Made by a program: the position numbers and the translations under genes. From positions 1 to 36,533 of the forward strand of contig NZCX01000009.1 of assembly GCA_002688415.1 (NCBI GenBank): a stretch of 36,533 nt of DNA, written 5' to 3'. Positions within the stretch are counted from its first letter, which is position 1, and each line of letters starts with the position of its first letter. The notes below the pieces were generated by a model that had not been told where the DNA came from, searched no databases, and saw only the letters and a program-made list of their open reading frames with translations. The stretch comes from Candidatus Pacearchaeota archaeon (GTDB taxonomy: Archaea; Nanobdellota; Nanobdellia; Pacearchaeales; GW2011-AR1). Positions 1 to 9,681 of the stretch are shown piece after piece.

Positions 1-1
1 A

Positions 2-193
2 GATGACTATATGAACAAGGGAAAGATAGACACTAGAGTGTATGAGAATATGTTGAAGACATATGCGAAGAGGTTGACATCGGTTCAAGAGGAAATGGTT
101 TTCTTGGAGACGCGTAAGATTTTGAAAAAGAATCTTGGAAGAAAAGGTGGAATGGTTGGGGAGACTAGGGTGAGTAAAGGACTTGACCTTTGA
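2..193 (+). CDS. C-terminal part of a small conserved hypothetical protein (frame open to the window edge)
   Basis: Frame is open upstream of the ATG at 11 (codons GAT GAC TAT); helical, charged C-terminus. Confidence 0.45.
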   Translation, partial: DDYMNKGKIDTRVYENMLKTYAKRLTSVQEEMVFLETRKILKKNLGRKGGMVGETRVSKGLDL

Positions 194-241
194 TGTTTCA
201 ATTTTAGAAAACTTTATTAAGCTAGATTATTTTAATGAATT

Positions 242-454
242 ATGAATAAGATAAGCAGAACAATAACAGGAGTGGTAATGATTTTTGGAGGATTGTTTTT
301 AATCGGGGTAGGGATATTCAATTGGGGGAGTGAAGGTGTTTGGGTTGCTTGGATGTATGGTGTTTTGACATTTGTCCTTGGTTGGTTTGTTTTACTTAAC
401 AATAAGGAAGATAAAATTGAAGAGATAAATTATTCTAAGGGAGGTAAAAAATGA
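242..454 (+). CDS. Small membrane protein with two predicted TM helices
   Basis: Two hydrophobic stretches; stop overlaps the next start as ATGA (451-454). Confidence 0.6.
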   Translation: MNKISRTITGVVMIFGGLFLIGVGIFNWGSEGVWVAWMYGVLTFVLGWFVLLNNKEDKIEEINYSKGGKK

Positions 455-774
455 AAGAGATAATTGTAGCTACAACGGAAGAGGTTCCTGGCAAAAAAGT
501 TGCTCAGATCTTGGGTGTCGTTAGAGGAAGTACTGTTAGGGCCAGAAACATAGGAAGAGATATAGGTGCTAGCTTCAAAAGTATTGTTGGTGGAGAAATC
601 CAGACATACACACAGATGACAGATCATGCCCGAGATGAGGCTTACAATAGAATGGCGAATGAGGCTATTTCTAAGGGTGCTGATGCAGTGATCGGTATGA
701 GATTTATGACATCTATGGTTATGCAGGGTGCTGCAGAGATGGTAGCTTTTGGTACAGCAGTGAAGTTGAAGTAG
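451..774 (+). CDS. YbjQ/UPF0145 family protein
   Basis: Motifs VRGSTVRARNIGRDIGASFKSIVGGEI and KGADAVIGMRF are typical of YbjQ/UPF0145. Confidence 0.85.
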   Translation: MKEIIVATTEEVPGKKVAQILGVVRGSTVRARNIGRDIGASFKSIVGGEIQTYTQMTDHARDEAYNRMANEAISKGADAVIGMRFMTSMVMQGAAEMVAFGTAVKLK

Positions 775-776
775 AA

Positions 777-1985
777 TTAGTTTAGGCTTCTTTCAATATC
801 AATCAATCTTTTGTGTTTAATGAGTCGTTCTTTGCCCATTATTCCCATCTTTATGAAGTCGGCACCGAAGCCTACAGCGTAATCAGCTAGGGCCGGGTCC
901 ATTGTTTCCCCACTCCGGTGTGAAAATATAATTTTTAAACCATGTTTCTTTGCCAGTTTTACAACTTTGGCAACTTCTAAAAGGGAGCCTATCTGATTCG
1001 GTTTTACGATGATGGCATTGATCGATTTAGACCTAATTGCTCTTGACAATCTTCCTACGTTGGTAGTTGTCAAATCATCTCCGACAATCAAGCTTTTGGT
1101 TCTATAATCTTTAGTTGTTGATAGAATTTGTTTAAATCCAAGAAAATCTTCTTCGTCCATTGGGTCCTCTACATAAAAGATTCCAAACTTTCTTATTAAT
1201 CTTTCAATATAGTCGATTTGGTCTAGCCGATCTCTCGTTAGGCTTTTGTTTTTGTATTCATAATAGTTTCTTTGGAAGAAAGAAGAAGCTGCAATATCTA
1301 ATCCGATCCTTAGTTTGTATTTTTCAGCGACTTTTTTCAATATCTCTAACGTTTCCTCATTTGTTTTCTTTGTATTCCATGCAGATTCATCTGTTTTCTT
1401 TTTTGATTTTAAGAGTTTTCTCGCATATTCGTAAGCACGGATGTTAACAGTAGTGGCGTGTCTAAAAGATTTCTCTTTTGGTATTAATAAAAATTCTTGA
1501 AAATCGGGCTTTTTCCCCCTTATCCCGGTTGTGTGCAATCCGCCTCCTATGCAGTTCCCGATTGGCATTGGCATTTTTGACTTTTTCTCAAGGTCAGTTG
1601 AATCTCTTATCAGCCTCCAAAGTTCTTTATTTTCTTCAGCTGCTGCGGCCTTTAGGAAAACACTCTCTAAGACGTATGTAATGTTTCCGCCTAACAGTCC
1701 AAATCTTCTTTCAAATCTTTCAATCAAATCCTTCAATTTTTTCAAATCCTCTAATTTCCTGATGAAGAAATTCTTACTTTTTATTAGTCTGCAGAAATGT
1801 CTGAGGTTTTTCATGGAGTGAGCCTTTCCCTTCTTGCTATAGGCACCCACCTCATGAGCCCCAGTAGACTTCCCAGATGGCGCGGATGCAGTGAATGTCC
1901 CGTGATATGTATGAAGCGTTATAGAAATAGTCTTTTCTCTCCTGGAGTCTTTAATGAATCTTGGTCTTACCTCTTTTACGAACAT
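777..1985 (-). CDS. eno: Divergent enolase
   Basis: PSGKSTGAHE, PIGNCIGGGLHT, FQEFLLIP, LIVGDDLTTTN, IIVKPNQIGS and FSHRSGETMD are present; the GDEGGFAP lid motif is altered. Confidence 0.85.
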   Translation of the reverse strand: MFVKEVRPRFIKDSRREKTISITLHTYHGTFTASAPSGKSTGAHEVGAYSKKGKAHSMKNLRHFCRLIKSKNFFIRKLEDLKKLKDLIERFERRFGLLGGNITYVLESVFLKAAAAEENKELWRLIRDSTDLEKKSKMPMPIGNCIGGGLHTTGIRGKKPDFQEFLLIPKEKSFRHATTVNIRAYEYARKLLKSKKKTDESAWNTKKTNEETLEILKKVAEKYKLRIGLDIAASSFFQRNYYEYKNKSLTRDRLDQIDYIERLIRKFGIFYVEDPMDEEDFLGFKQILSTTKDYRTKSLIVGDDLTTTNVGRLSRAIRSKSINAIIVKPNQIGSLLEVAKVVKLAKKHGLKIIFSHRSGETMDPALADYAVGFGADFIKMGIMGKERLIKHKRLIDIERSLN

Positions 1986-2039
1986 AAATGGTTTAAGAAT
2001 ATTGTATTAATAAAGTTTTGTTTTAGACTTTAAAAAATA

Positions 2040-2441
2040 TTAAGAGAGTTCTTCGCTGATTACTGGTTTGGCTGATGCTCTTTCTTCAACTTCTTCTTCG
2101 CTGCTTGTTGCCATCTCCATTATTTCTCCGCTTTCTTGAATTTCCTTCTCTTCTTCTGCTTCAGCTTTTGCTTTTTCTTCATCGCTCAAAGTTTTATCTT
2201 CTAGCTTTACTTTTGCGATATCTTCCTCTTTTCTTCTTGGCATTGGTCTATTAACTGTAATTGGCAGAACGCCAGAATCTAATTCTTTTTCAGCAATTCT
2301 TAGTGGATCAAAATTAACCCCATTTAGATCTTCTTTAGATATCTTTAATAGAAGTGGTGCATCCATAGAAACTTGTAAACCTCTAGCGCCGATGATCCTC
2401 GCTCTTTCGTATTTTGTGAATTCTCTTTTTGGTTCTGCCAT
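2040..2441 (-). CDS. rpo6: DNA-directed RNA polymerase subunit Rpo6 (RpoK) with acidic C-terminal extension
   Basis: [22 protein letters not shown] and [24 protein letters not shown]; start taken at the internal Met, which removes overlap with rrp42. Confidence 0.85.
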   Translation of the reverse strand: MAEPKREFTKYERARIIGARGLQVSMDAPLLLKISKEDLNGVNFDPLRIAEKELDSGVLPITVNRPMPRRKEEDIAKVKLEDKTLSDEEKAKAEAEEEKEIQESGEIMEMATSSEEEVEERASAKPVISEELS

Positions 2442-2442
2442 T

Positions 2443-3264
2443 TTAGTCGAATACAAGCTTTTTTATTTCAGCGTATTTCTTACTATATACTTCTTCAGTC
2501 AAGTTTAAAATCTTTTCCATGTCTTCTGTATCAATTGCGCCTTCTTTTCCTTTTTGCATTGCAGTAATTCTACATTTTTTATTTCCTTCTCCTATTGCAA
2601 TTCCTAATCTAAAATCAGACACTGCTTGTTCTTCAACACTTGGATCGATAACAATTTGATTTCCTATTTTGTGGAATGTTGTGTTGAATGATAATGCTTC
2701 TTTGTTTAATGGAAGTGGGTTCTTACTAAACTCGTGCTCAATCTTTTCTGTTTCTTCGTTATAAACTGGGAGTCTTGCTTGTCCTAAAGCGATTAAAGCT
2801 GCGATACCTGCTGCATCAAATAAGTTTCCATCATCGTTAATTGCGATTATGTCTAAAAATACTTGATATACCTTTTCTCCTTCTTTAATACATAGTTTCT
2901 TGAAATCAATAAATCCAGATTCTCGTATTCCTCTGTCAATAACTCTTGCTAATTCAATAGCTTCAATTCCGGGTCTTCCTATGTCGAATCTGCTAGAAGC
3001 CATCGGGTGCAATTCAGCTGTTGTCATGAATGTTCCTTCGTCCTGTGAATCTGGATAAGGAGTTGTAACTGCCATCTTAACACCGGCGTAAACATGTGTT
3101 TTTCCTAATTTTAATGAAATTGCACTTTCTGCGTTTTTGCTAATCGCTTTTTCTACAACAATGTCCCGGAATTCGTCCATCTTCCTTCCGTCAAATCTTT
3201 TACCGCTTGTAATGTGCTCAATTATTCTTTTTTTCTGCAATGTTGGCATTATATGGTTGCTCAT
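2443..3264 (-). CDS. rrp42: Exosome complex component Rrp42
   Basis: RNase PH fold; [30 protein letters not shown]; follows rrp41. Confidence 0.92.
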   Translation of the reverse strand: MSNHIMPTLQKKRIIEHITSGKRFDGRKMDEFRDIVVEKAISKNAESAISLKLGKTHVYAGVKMAVTTPYPDSQDEGTFMTTAELHPMASSRFDIGRPGIEAIELARVIDRGIRESGFIDFKKLCIKEGEKVYQVFLDIIAINDDGNLFDAAGIAALIALGQARLPVYNEETEKIEHEFSKNPLPLNKEALSFNTTFHKIGNQIVIDPSVEEQAVSDFRLGIAIGEGNKKCRITAMQKGKEGAIDTEDMEKILNLTEEVYSKKYAEIKKLVFD

Positions 3265-3992
3265 TCTTTATCCTCCGTATTTGCTTCTTTTAAGGCTTTC
3301 ATCTGAACTTCTAAAACATCTCCACATGCTTTTTTACCCATTTCGATAGCTGTTTTTAGTTCTTCAGTTGAAATCTTACCATCTAATTGCAATAATGTGA
3401 TTTTCTTTGTTCTAGAAGTTATTGCCATTGGTATATCTGTTGCACCTTCTCCATCATGGAAATCTTCTTCATCTTTGTCAACATCAACAATAATTGTTTT
3501 GTCTGCTTTTCCAACAGCCATAGCGCTAACCATTTCTTTCATTGGTATTCCTGCGTGTGCAAGAGCCATAGCAGCTGCATTTAAACCTGCAACTCTTGTT
3601 CCAGCATCTGCTTGTGGAATTTGAATAAAAACATCAACAACAGTGTTCGGGAATGCATCTAAATCAACAACAGCATCTAATGCCCACTCACTTACCTTTG
3701 AAATTTCTTCGCTTCTTCTTGAGGGTCCTGGTCTAATTCTGTCCCAAACAGAGAAAGGCATCATCCCATAGCTAACCCTTAAGATTCCTTTTTGTGGATT
3801 TCTCTTATTTTGAGGATGTAGAACACGTGGCCCTCTAACAACTGCGATTGCTCTTGTTCCTCCAGTCTCGAACATAGCTGAACCGTCTGCAGAAGGTACG
3901 ACGCCAACTTTCGCAGCGATAGGTCTGATCTCGTCCATCTTCCTTCCGTCTGATCTTTTCTTATATAATGAATCTACTTTTTTTGCTGCCAT
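3261..3992 (-). CDS. rrp41: Exosome complex exonuclease Rrp41
   Basis: KRSDGRKMDEIRPIAAKVGVVPSADGSAMFETGGTRAIAVVRGPR; start at MAAKKVD abuts the rrp4 stop instead of overlapping it by 68 nt. Confidence 0.92.
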   Translation of the reverse strand: MAAKKVDSLYKKRSDGRKMDEIRPIAAKVGVVPSADGSAMFETGGTRAIAVVRGPRVLHPQNKRNPQKGILRVSYGMMPFSVWDRIRPGPSRRSEEISKVSEWALDAVVDLDAFPNTVVDVFIQIPQADAGTRVAGLNAAAMALAHAGIPMKEMVSAMAVGKADKTIIVDVDKDEEDFHDGEGATDIPMAITSRTKKITLLQLDGKISTEELKTAIEMGKKACGDVLEVQMKALKEANTEDKE

Positions 3993-3993
3993 T

Positions 3994-4734
3994 TTATTTC
4001 TTATCCTCCTTAGCTTCGTCTTTATCAGTATCCTCTTCGATAATTTCTGCTTTTTCTCCAATTTCTAATCCTAATTCTTTAATGTAAGATTCTGTTTTTT
4101 CTGTTAGTCCGCTCATTGTTGCATTTGCAACTACGAATTCGACTATTTTCTTTGCACTTAATTCTTTCTCGATGTTATCAGCTTTAATCCAAACAACTCC
4201 GTTTTGACCAACAGTCATATTTACACCTGTTGCTCCTCGAATTAACTTAACCATGCTTCCTTCTCGTCCAATTACCCTTGGAACCTTGTTCGGATTTACC
4301 TTGAACAACATCCCTCCCTCAATCTTTCCAAATCCTCGCATTTTCATAGAAACATCAATTCCTTTTGCTTTAACGTCCCAAACTTTTACAACAGCAGAAT
4401 CTCCGATGTCTAAAAAGTCGTTTAATTCATTTCTATTAACGTATCTGTGAACTTCATTTAAAGACAAGAAGGCATTTGCTGATCCACCGAAATCGATTAA
4501 CCATCCATTGAATGTAACATCTATAACTGTCCCGATAACAGTGTTTCCTCTTCGTGGGAAATAAGCTCCAGAAACTGGGATAACTCTAACTTGTTTATCA
4601 GTTACCTCTGAGATCCCAAACTTAGCAGCTACAACGTCTTCTCCGTCCCTGTATGTGCTTTCTCCAGGTAGAAAAGAGTTCCCACTAACTATTGTTTCTC
4701 CAGGAATGACTAATTGTCTTTTTTCTTTTTCCAT
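3994..4734 (-). CDS. rrp4: Exosome complex RNA-binding protein Rrp4 (S1 and KH domains)
   Basis: VIPGETIVSG, S1-like GTVIDVTFNGWLIDFGG, KH-like VIGREGSMVKLIRGATG. Confidence 0.92.
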   Translation of the reverse strand: MEKEKRQLVIPGETIVSGNSFLPGESTYRDGEDVVAAKFGISEVTDKQVRVIPVSGAYFPRRGNTVIGTVIDVTFNGWLIDFGGSANAFLSLNEVHRYVNRNELNDFLDIGDSAVVKVWDVKAKGIDVSMKMRGFGKIEGGMLFKVNPNKVPRVIGREGSMVKLIRGATGVNMTVGQNGVVWIKADNIEKELSAKKIVEFVVANATMSGLTEKTESYIKELGLEIGEKAEIIEEDTDKDEAKEDKK

Positions 4735-4795
4735 ATTTTTTCAATCGAGAAATTGATAATATTCGTAACCTTTTCTTTTCTCGTAATGATAGAAA

Positions 4796-6040
4796 TTATA
4801 ATTTTGGGTTTATAAAGTTTTCGGGTGTCGTTCTTTGTGGCTTAATCCTCTTTGCCTTTTCAATAGCAGATTTAAAGGTTCCACGGAGAGTGAGGCAAAT
4901 CTTGTCTATGTCGCATTTTTCAATTATTGACTTTCTTCCTTCTCTCCCCATCTTGTTCGACTTTTTCATAGATTTTATCATAGTGTTGAGTTCTTTTGCC
5001 AATGAGACGGGATCATCTTTAGAGATTAAATGTCCCGTTTTTTCATTTTCTATTACCTCTGGGATTCCCCCAATCGCAGTTCCGATGGCTGGGAGTCCGC
5101 AAGCCATTGCCTCAGCATAAACTAGTCCGAAAGATTCCATTTGCGATGGCATTACAAAAATATCTGCGCCATTGTAAACATGTGGCATATCTTTCGGATT
5201 AAATGTTTCTATAATAACCCTGTCTTCTACTTTTAGTAATCTAGCAGTCTCTTTCAATTTTTCAATTGTTTCTTTTTTGCTTTCTACAAATGGAGGAGAA
5301 CACGGGGCTGCGGCTATCAAAAGTTTTACATTTTTATTTTTTATTGAGGCAAGTGCTCTAATTGATGTTTGAACCCCCTTTGTCTCGGCGTCACCTAAGG
5401 AGTTTAGTCTCGATGCACCCAACAATAAAATTTCCTTTGCAGAAACTGGGACCCTGCTTCTTAGCCATTTTTTCCCCAATCCTGGCTTGAAAACTTTTGT
5501 GTCTACTGGCGGGAATATAACACTGAGTTTTTTTGAGGAAAGTCCTTTTTTGAACAAATCTTCTGCTAAGTTTGAGCTCACTGTTATAATCTTGTCCCAA
5601 GAGAGGCTTTTTATTAGCATGAGCTTAATCTCGGCATAATCGTTGTCCTCTATAAAAGAGTGAACAGTCAAGGATGTTGGAATTTTGCTTTCTAATGACA
5701 CAATATTTACTGCTAGGGCGTGTCCTGGAGCTTTGATCGCGGTATTCATTGCCTGAGCGGATATTATGCTTGGCTTTTTCTTTTTTACATAGTCTCTTAA
5801 GAAGCTTAAGAATTCCCTGGAGCTTTCCTCAAGGTCTTTTTCCTTATCAAATAAATTCATGCAGGGTATCTTGTAAACTGTAACTTCCCCTTCTTTCTCT
5901 ATGCTCTTGTCTCCGTAGGAGGCTGTAATTATATCTACCTTATGTCCTAGTTCTGTGAGTTTTTTGGAGACATTATCAACATATCGAGGGATTCCACCTC
6001 CGGTAGGCTTATAGAAAAAAGTAACCAATGTGATTCTCAT
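4796..6040 (-). CDS. Glycosyltransferase family 4 protein
   Basis: N-terminal PTGGGIPRYVDNVSKKLTELGHKVDI; C-terminal MPSQMESFGLVYAEAMACGLPAIGTAIGGIPEVI. Confidence 0.9.
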   Translation of the reverse strand: MRITLVTFFYKPTGGGIPRYVDNVSKKLTELGHKVDIITASYGDKSIEKEGEVTVYKIPCMNLFDKEKDLEESSREFLSFLRDYVKKKKPSIISAQAMNTAIKAPGHALAVNIVSLESKIPTSLTVHSFIEDNDYAEIKLMLIKSLSWDKIITVSSNLAEDLFKKGLSSKKLSVIFPPVDTKVFKPGLGKKWLRSRVPVSAKEILLLGASRLNSLGDAETKGVQTSIRALASIKNKNVKLLIAAAPCSPPFVESKKETIEKLKETARLLKVEDRVIIETFNPKDMPHVYNGADIFVMPSQMESFGLVYAEAMACGLPAIGTAIGGIPEVIENEKTGHLISKDDPVSLAKELNTMIKSMKKSNKMGREGRKSIIEKCDIDKICLTLRGTFKSAIEKAKRIKPQRTTPENFINPKL

Positions 6041-6111
6041 ATTTTTACCCCCTTGGCGAATAGATAGCCTCCCGGCTCTTCATCATCCGCCTTTTTTCGG
6101 GCTTTTTTCAT
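6037..6111 (-). CDS. Putative 24-aa micro-ORF (MKKARKKADDEEPGGYLFAKGVKI) coupled to the GT4 gene
   Basis: Read manually on the minus strand; its TGA overlaps the GT4 ATG as ATGA. Confidence 0.3.
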   Translation of the reverse strand: MKKARKKADDEEPGGYLFAKGVKI

Positions 6112-6247
6112 AACCGGGGATGCTTCGTTTCCCTTAAAAAGGTTGCTGTCGCGTAGACGGGCTGACGTAAGTTTTAAATACCCTAAAACGGGCCAATCTA
6201 GCCACTGAATCACATATATCTTTTTAAGTCTAAAACCATATTTCTTA

Positions 6248-7450
6248 ATGATTAAAATGGTGAGATTTGCACACTTGGCGGACTGCCATCTCGGGTCATG
6301 GAGACAACCTGAGCTGGAGAGACTTAACTTTGAGAGTTTTATAAAATCTGTAGATCTTATCCTCGATGAAAAGCTAGATTTTGTTTTAATCGCGGGAGAT
6401 TTGTTTGATTCTGCTTATCCTTCAATTGAGATTTTAAAAGATACCTTTGAACAATTCAAGAGACTAAAAGAAGCAAATATTCCGGTTTTCTTAATAGCAG
6501 GTAGTCATGACTATTCTGCCTCAGGCAAGACCTTCTTGGATGTTTTGGAAAAAGGAGGATTTTGTAAAAATGTTTTTGAATTTGAAGAAAATAATGGTAA
6601 AATGAAATTAATCCCCTCTAGGGTTGGGGATGTTTCGATTTTTGGTTATCCTGGTAAAAAATCAAGTATGGAAGTTGAAGATCTAAAAAATATTGAGATT
6701 CCGCCACAAGATAATTTTACAATTCTAATGCTACACACAACGCTAGAAGATGTTGCTCCACATCCGGAGATTCCGAAAGTGAGAAAAGAATCATTGCCAT
6801 TAGTAAATTATTACGCACTAGGGCATATTCATCAAACATTTAACACAAAACTGGGAAATTCAGAATTTATCTATCCGGGCCCACTTTACCCAAATAACTT
6901 TCAAGAGTTAGCAGATCTAAAACAGGGAAGCATCGTAATTGTTGATGTGGATGGCTGGGAAATAAATGCTAAGCTAATTAGGATTCCATCAAAGGAAGTA
7001 GTATATATTGAAGAAGAAATTGAGAATTCTCTAACAGCAACAGATCAGCTGATAGATAAGTTAGACAGAATGAATCTAAAAGATAAAATTGTTCTTTTGA
7101 AATTAAAAGGAGAAGTAAAACAAGGAAAGACGGGAGATATTAAGTTTGATAAGATTGAGGAATTCGTTAAGAAAAAAGAGTCATATTCGTTTTTAAGAAA
7201 TATTTCTAAGTTGAGAATGTTAGATGAATCATTTGAGCTTCCCTCTTTTGACCTGGAAGAGGTGGAATCCCTTGAAGAAGAAATAATCAAAAAATATTCT
7301 GAGGAAAATCCGCATGATTTCAATACAAGACTTCCTCAGTTGATGGGAGCTTTGTCTATTGAGAAAAAAGAAGATGAAAAATCATCGACATTTGAAGAGA
7401 GATTGCTTAGTGAATTAAAGAACATACTGGAAATAAAGGAGTCAATATGA
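6248..7450 (+). CDS. mre11: DNA double-strand break repair nuclease Mre11
   Basis: FAHLADCHLGSWR, LIAGDLFDSAYPS, GSHD, ALGHIHQ phosphoesterase motifs; ATGA overlap with rad50. Confidence 0.92.
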   Translation: MIKMVRFAHLADCHLGSWRQPELERLNFESFIKSVDLILDEKLDFVLIAGDLFDSAYPSIEILKDTFEQFKRLKEANIPVFLIAGSHDYSASGKTFLDVLEKGGFCKNVFEFEENNGKMKLIPSRVGDVSIFGYPGKKSSMEVEDLKNIEIPPQDNFTILMLHTTLEDVAPHPEIPKVRKESLPLVNYYALGHIHQTFNTKLGNSEFIYPGPLYPNNFQELADLKQGSIVIVDVDGWEINAKLIRIPSKEVVYIEEEIENSLTATDQLIDKLDRMNLKDKIVLLKLKGEVKQGKTGDIKFDKIEEFVKKKESYSFLRNISKLRMLDESFELPSFDLEEVESLEEEIIKKYSEENPHDFNTRLPQLMGALSIEKKEDEKSSTFEERLLSELKNILEIKESI

Positions 7451-9501
7451 AGTTTAAGAAATTAAGATTAGAAAACATTAGGAGCTATAAGGAATTGGAA
7501 TTAGAATTTCCCGAGGGTAGTCTTTTATTATCTGGGGATATCGGATCTGGAAAGACTTCTATTTTATTAGGTTTGCAGTTTGCTTTATTCGGTTTGCAGC
7601 CAGGGCAGAAGGGATCTTCTATTCTTAGGAATGGAGAGAATGAAGCTTATGCCAGACTTGATTTTGAGGTTGAGAATAATCAGATTACACTTGAGAGAAC
7701 GATTAATAGGGCTAAGAGTGGTGGGATAACACAGGGCAAGAGTATTTTGTATGTTAATTCTGTTAGAGAAGAGTTGTCTACTACCGAAATGAAGAATAGG
7801 GTTTTGGAGATATTGAATTATCCATTAGAATACGCAAGGAAGTCTAATGTTCTTTACAAGTACACTGTTTTCACACCACAGGAAGAGATGAAAACAATCA
7901 TACAGGAAAATCCAGAAGTTAGAATGGATTCTATTCGGCATATTTTTGGTATTGATAGATATAGAAGAATTAAAGTTAATACACAGGTCTTTTTGCAGAA
8001 GCTTAAGCAGTCAATAAGGATCAAGGAGGTCTTAGTTTCTGAGCTGGATTTATTGAAGGAGAAATTAAATCTAGAGAGCGAGAAGAAGATTTCTTTAGCC
8101 AGAGAAACAAATGACTCAGAGATTGAAATGAGATCTTTGGTTGAAAAAAAAGAAGTTGCGGCAGCCGAGATGGCGCAGTTTAGAGAATTGGCAAAAGAAA
8201 GAGAGAAAATTGAGAAGGATATTCAGCGCCATGCGGGCTTAATTAGCGGGAAAAAAGATATTGGAGATAGACTAAAGAAGGAAATCGTAATTATGCAGAA
8301 GCAGATTTCTAATCGAGGAGATTTTTCTCAAGAGAGATTAGATTCAGTTAGAGAATTGCTTATGAACCATAAACAATCTTTAGAAGAGTTCACTTCTTTG
8401 ATGTTTGATTTGAATTCTAAGTTAAAAGTTGTTGAAGAGAAGAAGAATGAGATGCAGGATAAAAGTGAGAAGGTTAATTCTTTAGTTGAATGTCCGGTTT
8501 GTTTTCAGAGTGTTGGGTCGGAGCATAAAGATAAGATGCATAAAAGGGCTGTCTTTGAAATTGAAGATTTAAACCGTGAATTTGATGAGCTTTCTGTTCG
8601 TGTTGAGGTTTTAGACAAGAAAATAACAAGAGAGAAAGAGCTGGTTCGTGATTATGAGAAAGATAGGGAAGTTCTAGAGAGAAATAAGCTTCAGGAGGAT
8701 CATTTGAAGAGTATTGATATAAAATTAAAGAGTGATGCTTTTGTTTTGGAGAGAACAATGAATGAGCTAAAGGCTCTTGAAGAGAATCTTAATTATCTCG
8801 AAGGGAAACAGATAGAACTTACAAGTTCTTTGACTATTTTTCAACAACAGGAAGAAGAATTTGAGAGAATTCGTGCAATTATTAGGAAGAAAGAGATTCT
8901 TTTGGCTACTACGAAAAAAGAATTGGAGATCGTTAAGCAGAGGCTGGAGGAGCTTAGAGAAGAGATAACAAAGAAAGAGGAGAATCAAAAGCAGATTGAC
9001 TATTTGAGGGGTTTACAAACTTGGCTTGAGAATAGGTTTTTGAAATTGATTAATATGACAGAGAAGAATGTTTTGGTTAAGTTGAGGAATGAATTTTCAA
9101 ATGTATTTTCAGAGTGGTTTAGTATTCTTGTTTCGACTGATTTGATGGTGAAGATTGACGAAGACTTTACTCCGAAGGTTGTTAATCAGGATTATGAGGT
9201 TGATTATGATTTTTTAAGTGGTGGAGAAAGAACTGCTGTTGCTTTAGCTTATCGTTTAGCTTTGAATCAGGTTTTGAATTCTTTGGTTTCTCAGATTAAG
9301 ACCAAGGGTGTTATGATTTTAGATGAGCCTACAGATGGGTTTTCAAGCGAGCAGATTGATAAGATGAGGGATTTGTTTGATCAATTGAATTCAGAGCAGT
9401 TGATTTTGGTTTCGCATGAACCGAAGATTGAAGGTTTCGTGGATCATATAATTAATGTTAAGAAAGAAGGCGGTAGTCTTGTTGAGAAAATTGAGAAGTG
9501 A
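7447..9501 (+). CDS. rad50: DNA double-strand break repair ATPase Rad50 (short coiled coil)
   Basis: Walker A SGDIGSGKTS, CPVC zinc hook, LSGGERTAVALAYRLAL signature, Walker B VMILDEPTDGF. Confidence 0.93.
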   Translation: MKFKKLRLENIRSYKELELEFPEGSLLLSGDIGSGKTSILLGLQFALFGLQPGQKGSSILRNGENEAYARLDFEVENNQITLERTINRAKSGGITQGKSILYVNSVREELSTTEMKNRVLEILNYPLEYARKSNVLYKYTVFTPQEEMKTIIQENPEVRMDSIRHIFGIDRYRRIKVNTQVFLQKLKQSIRIKEVLVSELDLLKEKLNLESEKKISLARETNDSEIEMRSLVEKKEVAAAEMAQFRELAKEREKIEKDIQRHAGLISGKKDIGDRLKKEIVIMQKQISNRGDFSQERLDSVRELLMNHKQSLEEFTSLMFDLNSKLKVVEEKKNEMQDKSEKVNSLVECPVCFQSVGSEHKDKMHKRAVFEIEDLNREFDELSVRVEVLDKKITREKELVRDYEKDREVLERNKLQEDHLKSIDIKLKSDAFVLERTMNELKALEENLNYLEGKQIELTSSLTIFQQQEEEFERIRAIIRKKEILLATTKKELEIVKQRLEELREEITKKEENQKQIDYLRGLQTWLENRFLKLINMTEKNVLVKLRNEFSNVFSEWFSILVSTDLMVKIDEDFTPKVVNQDYEVDYDFLSGGERTAVALAYRLALNQVLNSLVSQIKTKGVMILDEPTDGFSSEQIDKMRDLFDQLNSEQLILVSHEPKIEGFVDHIINVKKEGGSLVEKIEK

Positions 9502-9579
9502 TTATTCTTCTAATTCAACGTCTTCTAGACTGTCTTCCTCTTCTGTTCCCTCTCCGGTTGTTTCGTCTTCGTTTTCCAT
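9502..9579 (-). CDS. Putative 25-aa hyperacidic micro-ORF (MENEDETTGEGTEEEDSLEDVELEE)
   Basis: Manual minus-strand reading; in-frame stop upstream; fills the rad50-tRNA gap. Confidence 0.3.
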   Translation of the reverse strand: MENEDETTGEGTEEEDSLEDVELEE

Positions 9580-9608
9580 GTGACAATGTGGAGTTTAGAA
9601 TTTAAAAA

Positions 9609-9681
9609 TGCTCCGTCCGGGATTTGAACCCGGGTCACTGCCGTGAAAGGGCAGCATCCTTGGCCACTAGACTAACGGAGC
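9609..9681 (-). tRNA. tRNA-Glu(UUC)
   Basis: Cloverleaf GCTCCGT...ACGGAGC; anticodon loop CTTTCAC; T-arm CCGGGTTCAAATCCCGG. Confidence 0.95.

Noticed and set aside
1160-2033. Several plus-strand ORFs opposite enolase
   Set aside because: Overlapping shadow ORFs antisense to a conserved gene, Phe/Ser/Leu-rich.
3993-4061. N-terminal extension of the Rrp41 ORF (MEKKQKLSKRILIKTKLRRIRNK)
   Set aside because: It overlaps the rrp4 3' end in another frame; the internal MAAKKVD start fits the family and spacing.
6041-6247. C/D-box sRNA suggested by ATGATGA on the minus strand
   Set aside because: No matching D box (CTGA) at suitable distance; the motif lies in the micro-ORF instead.
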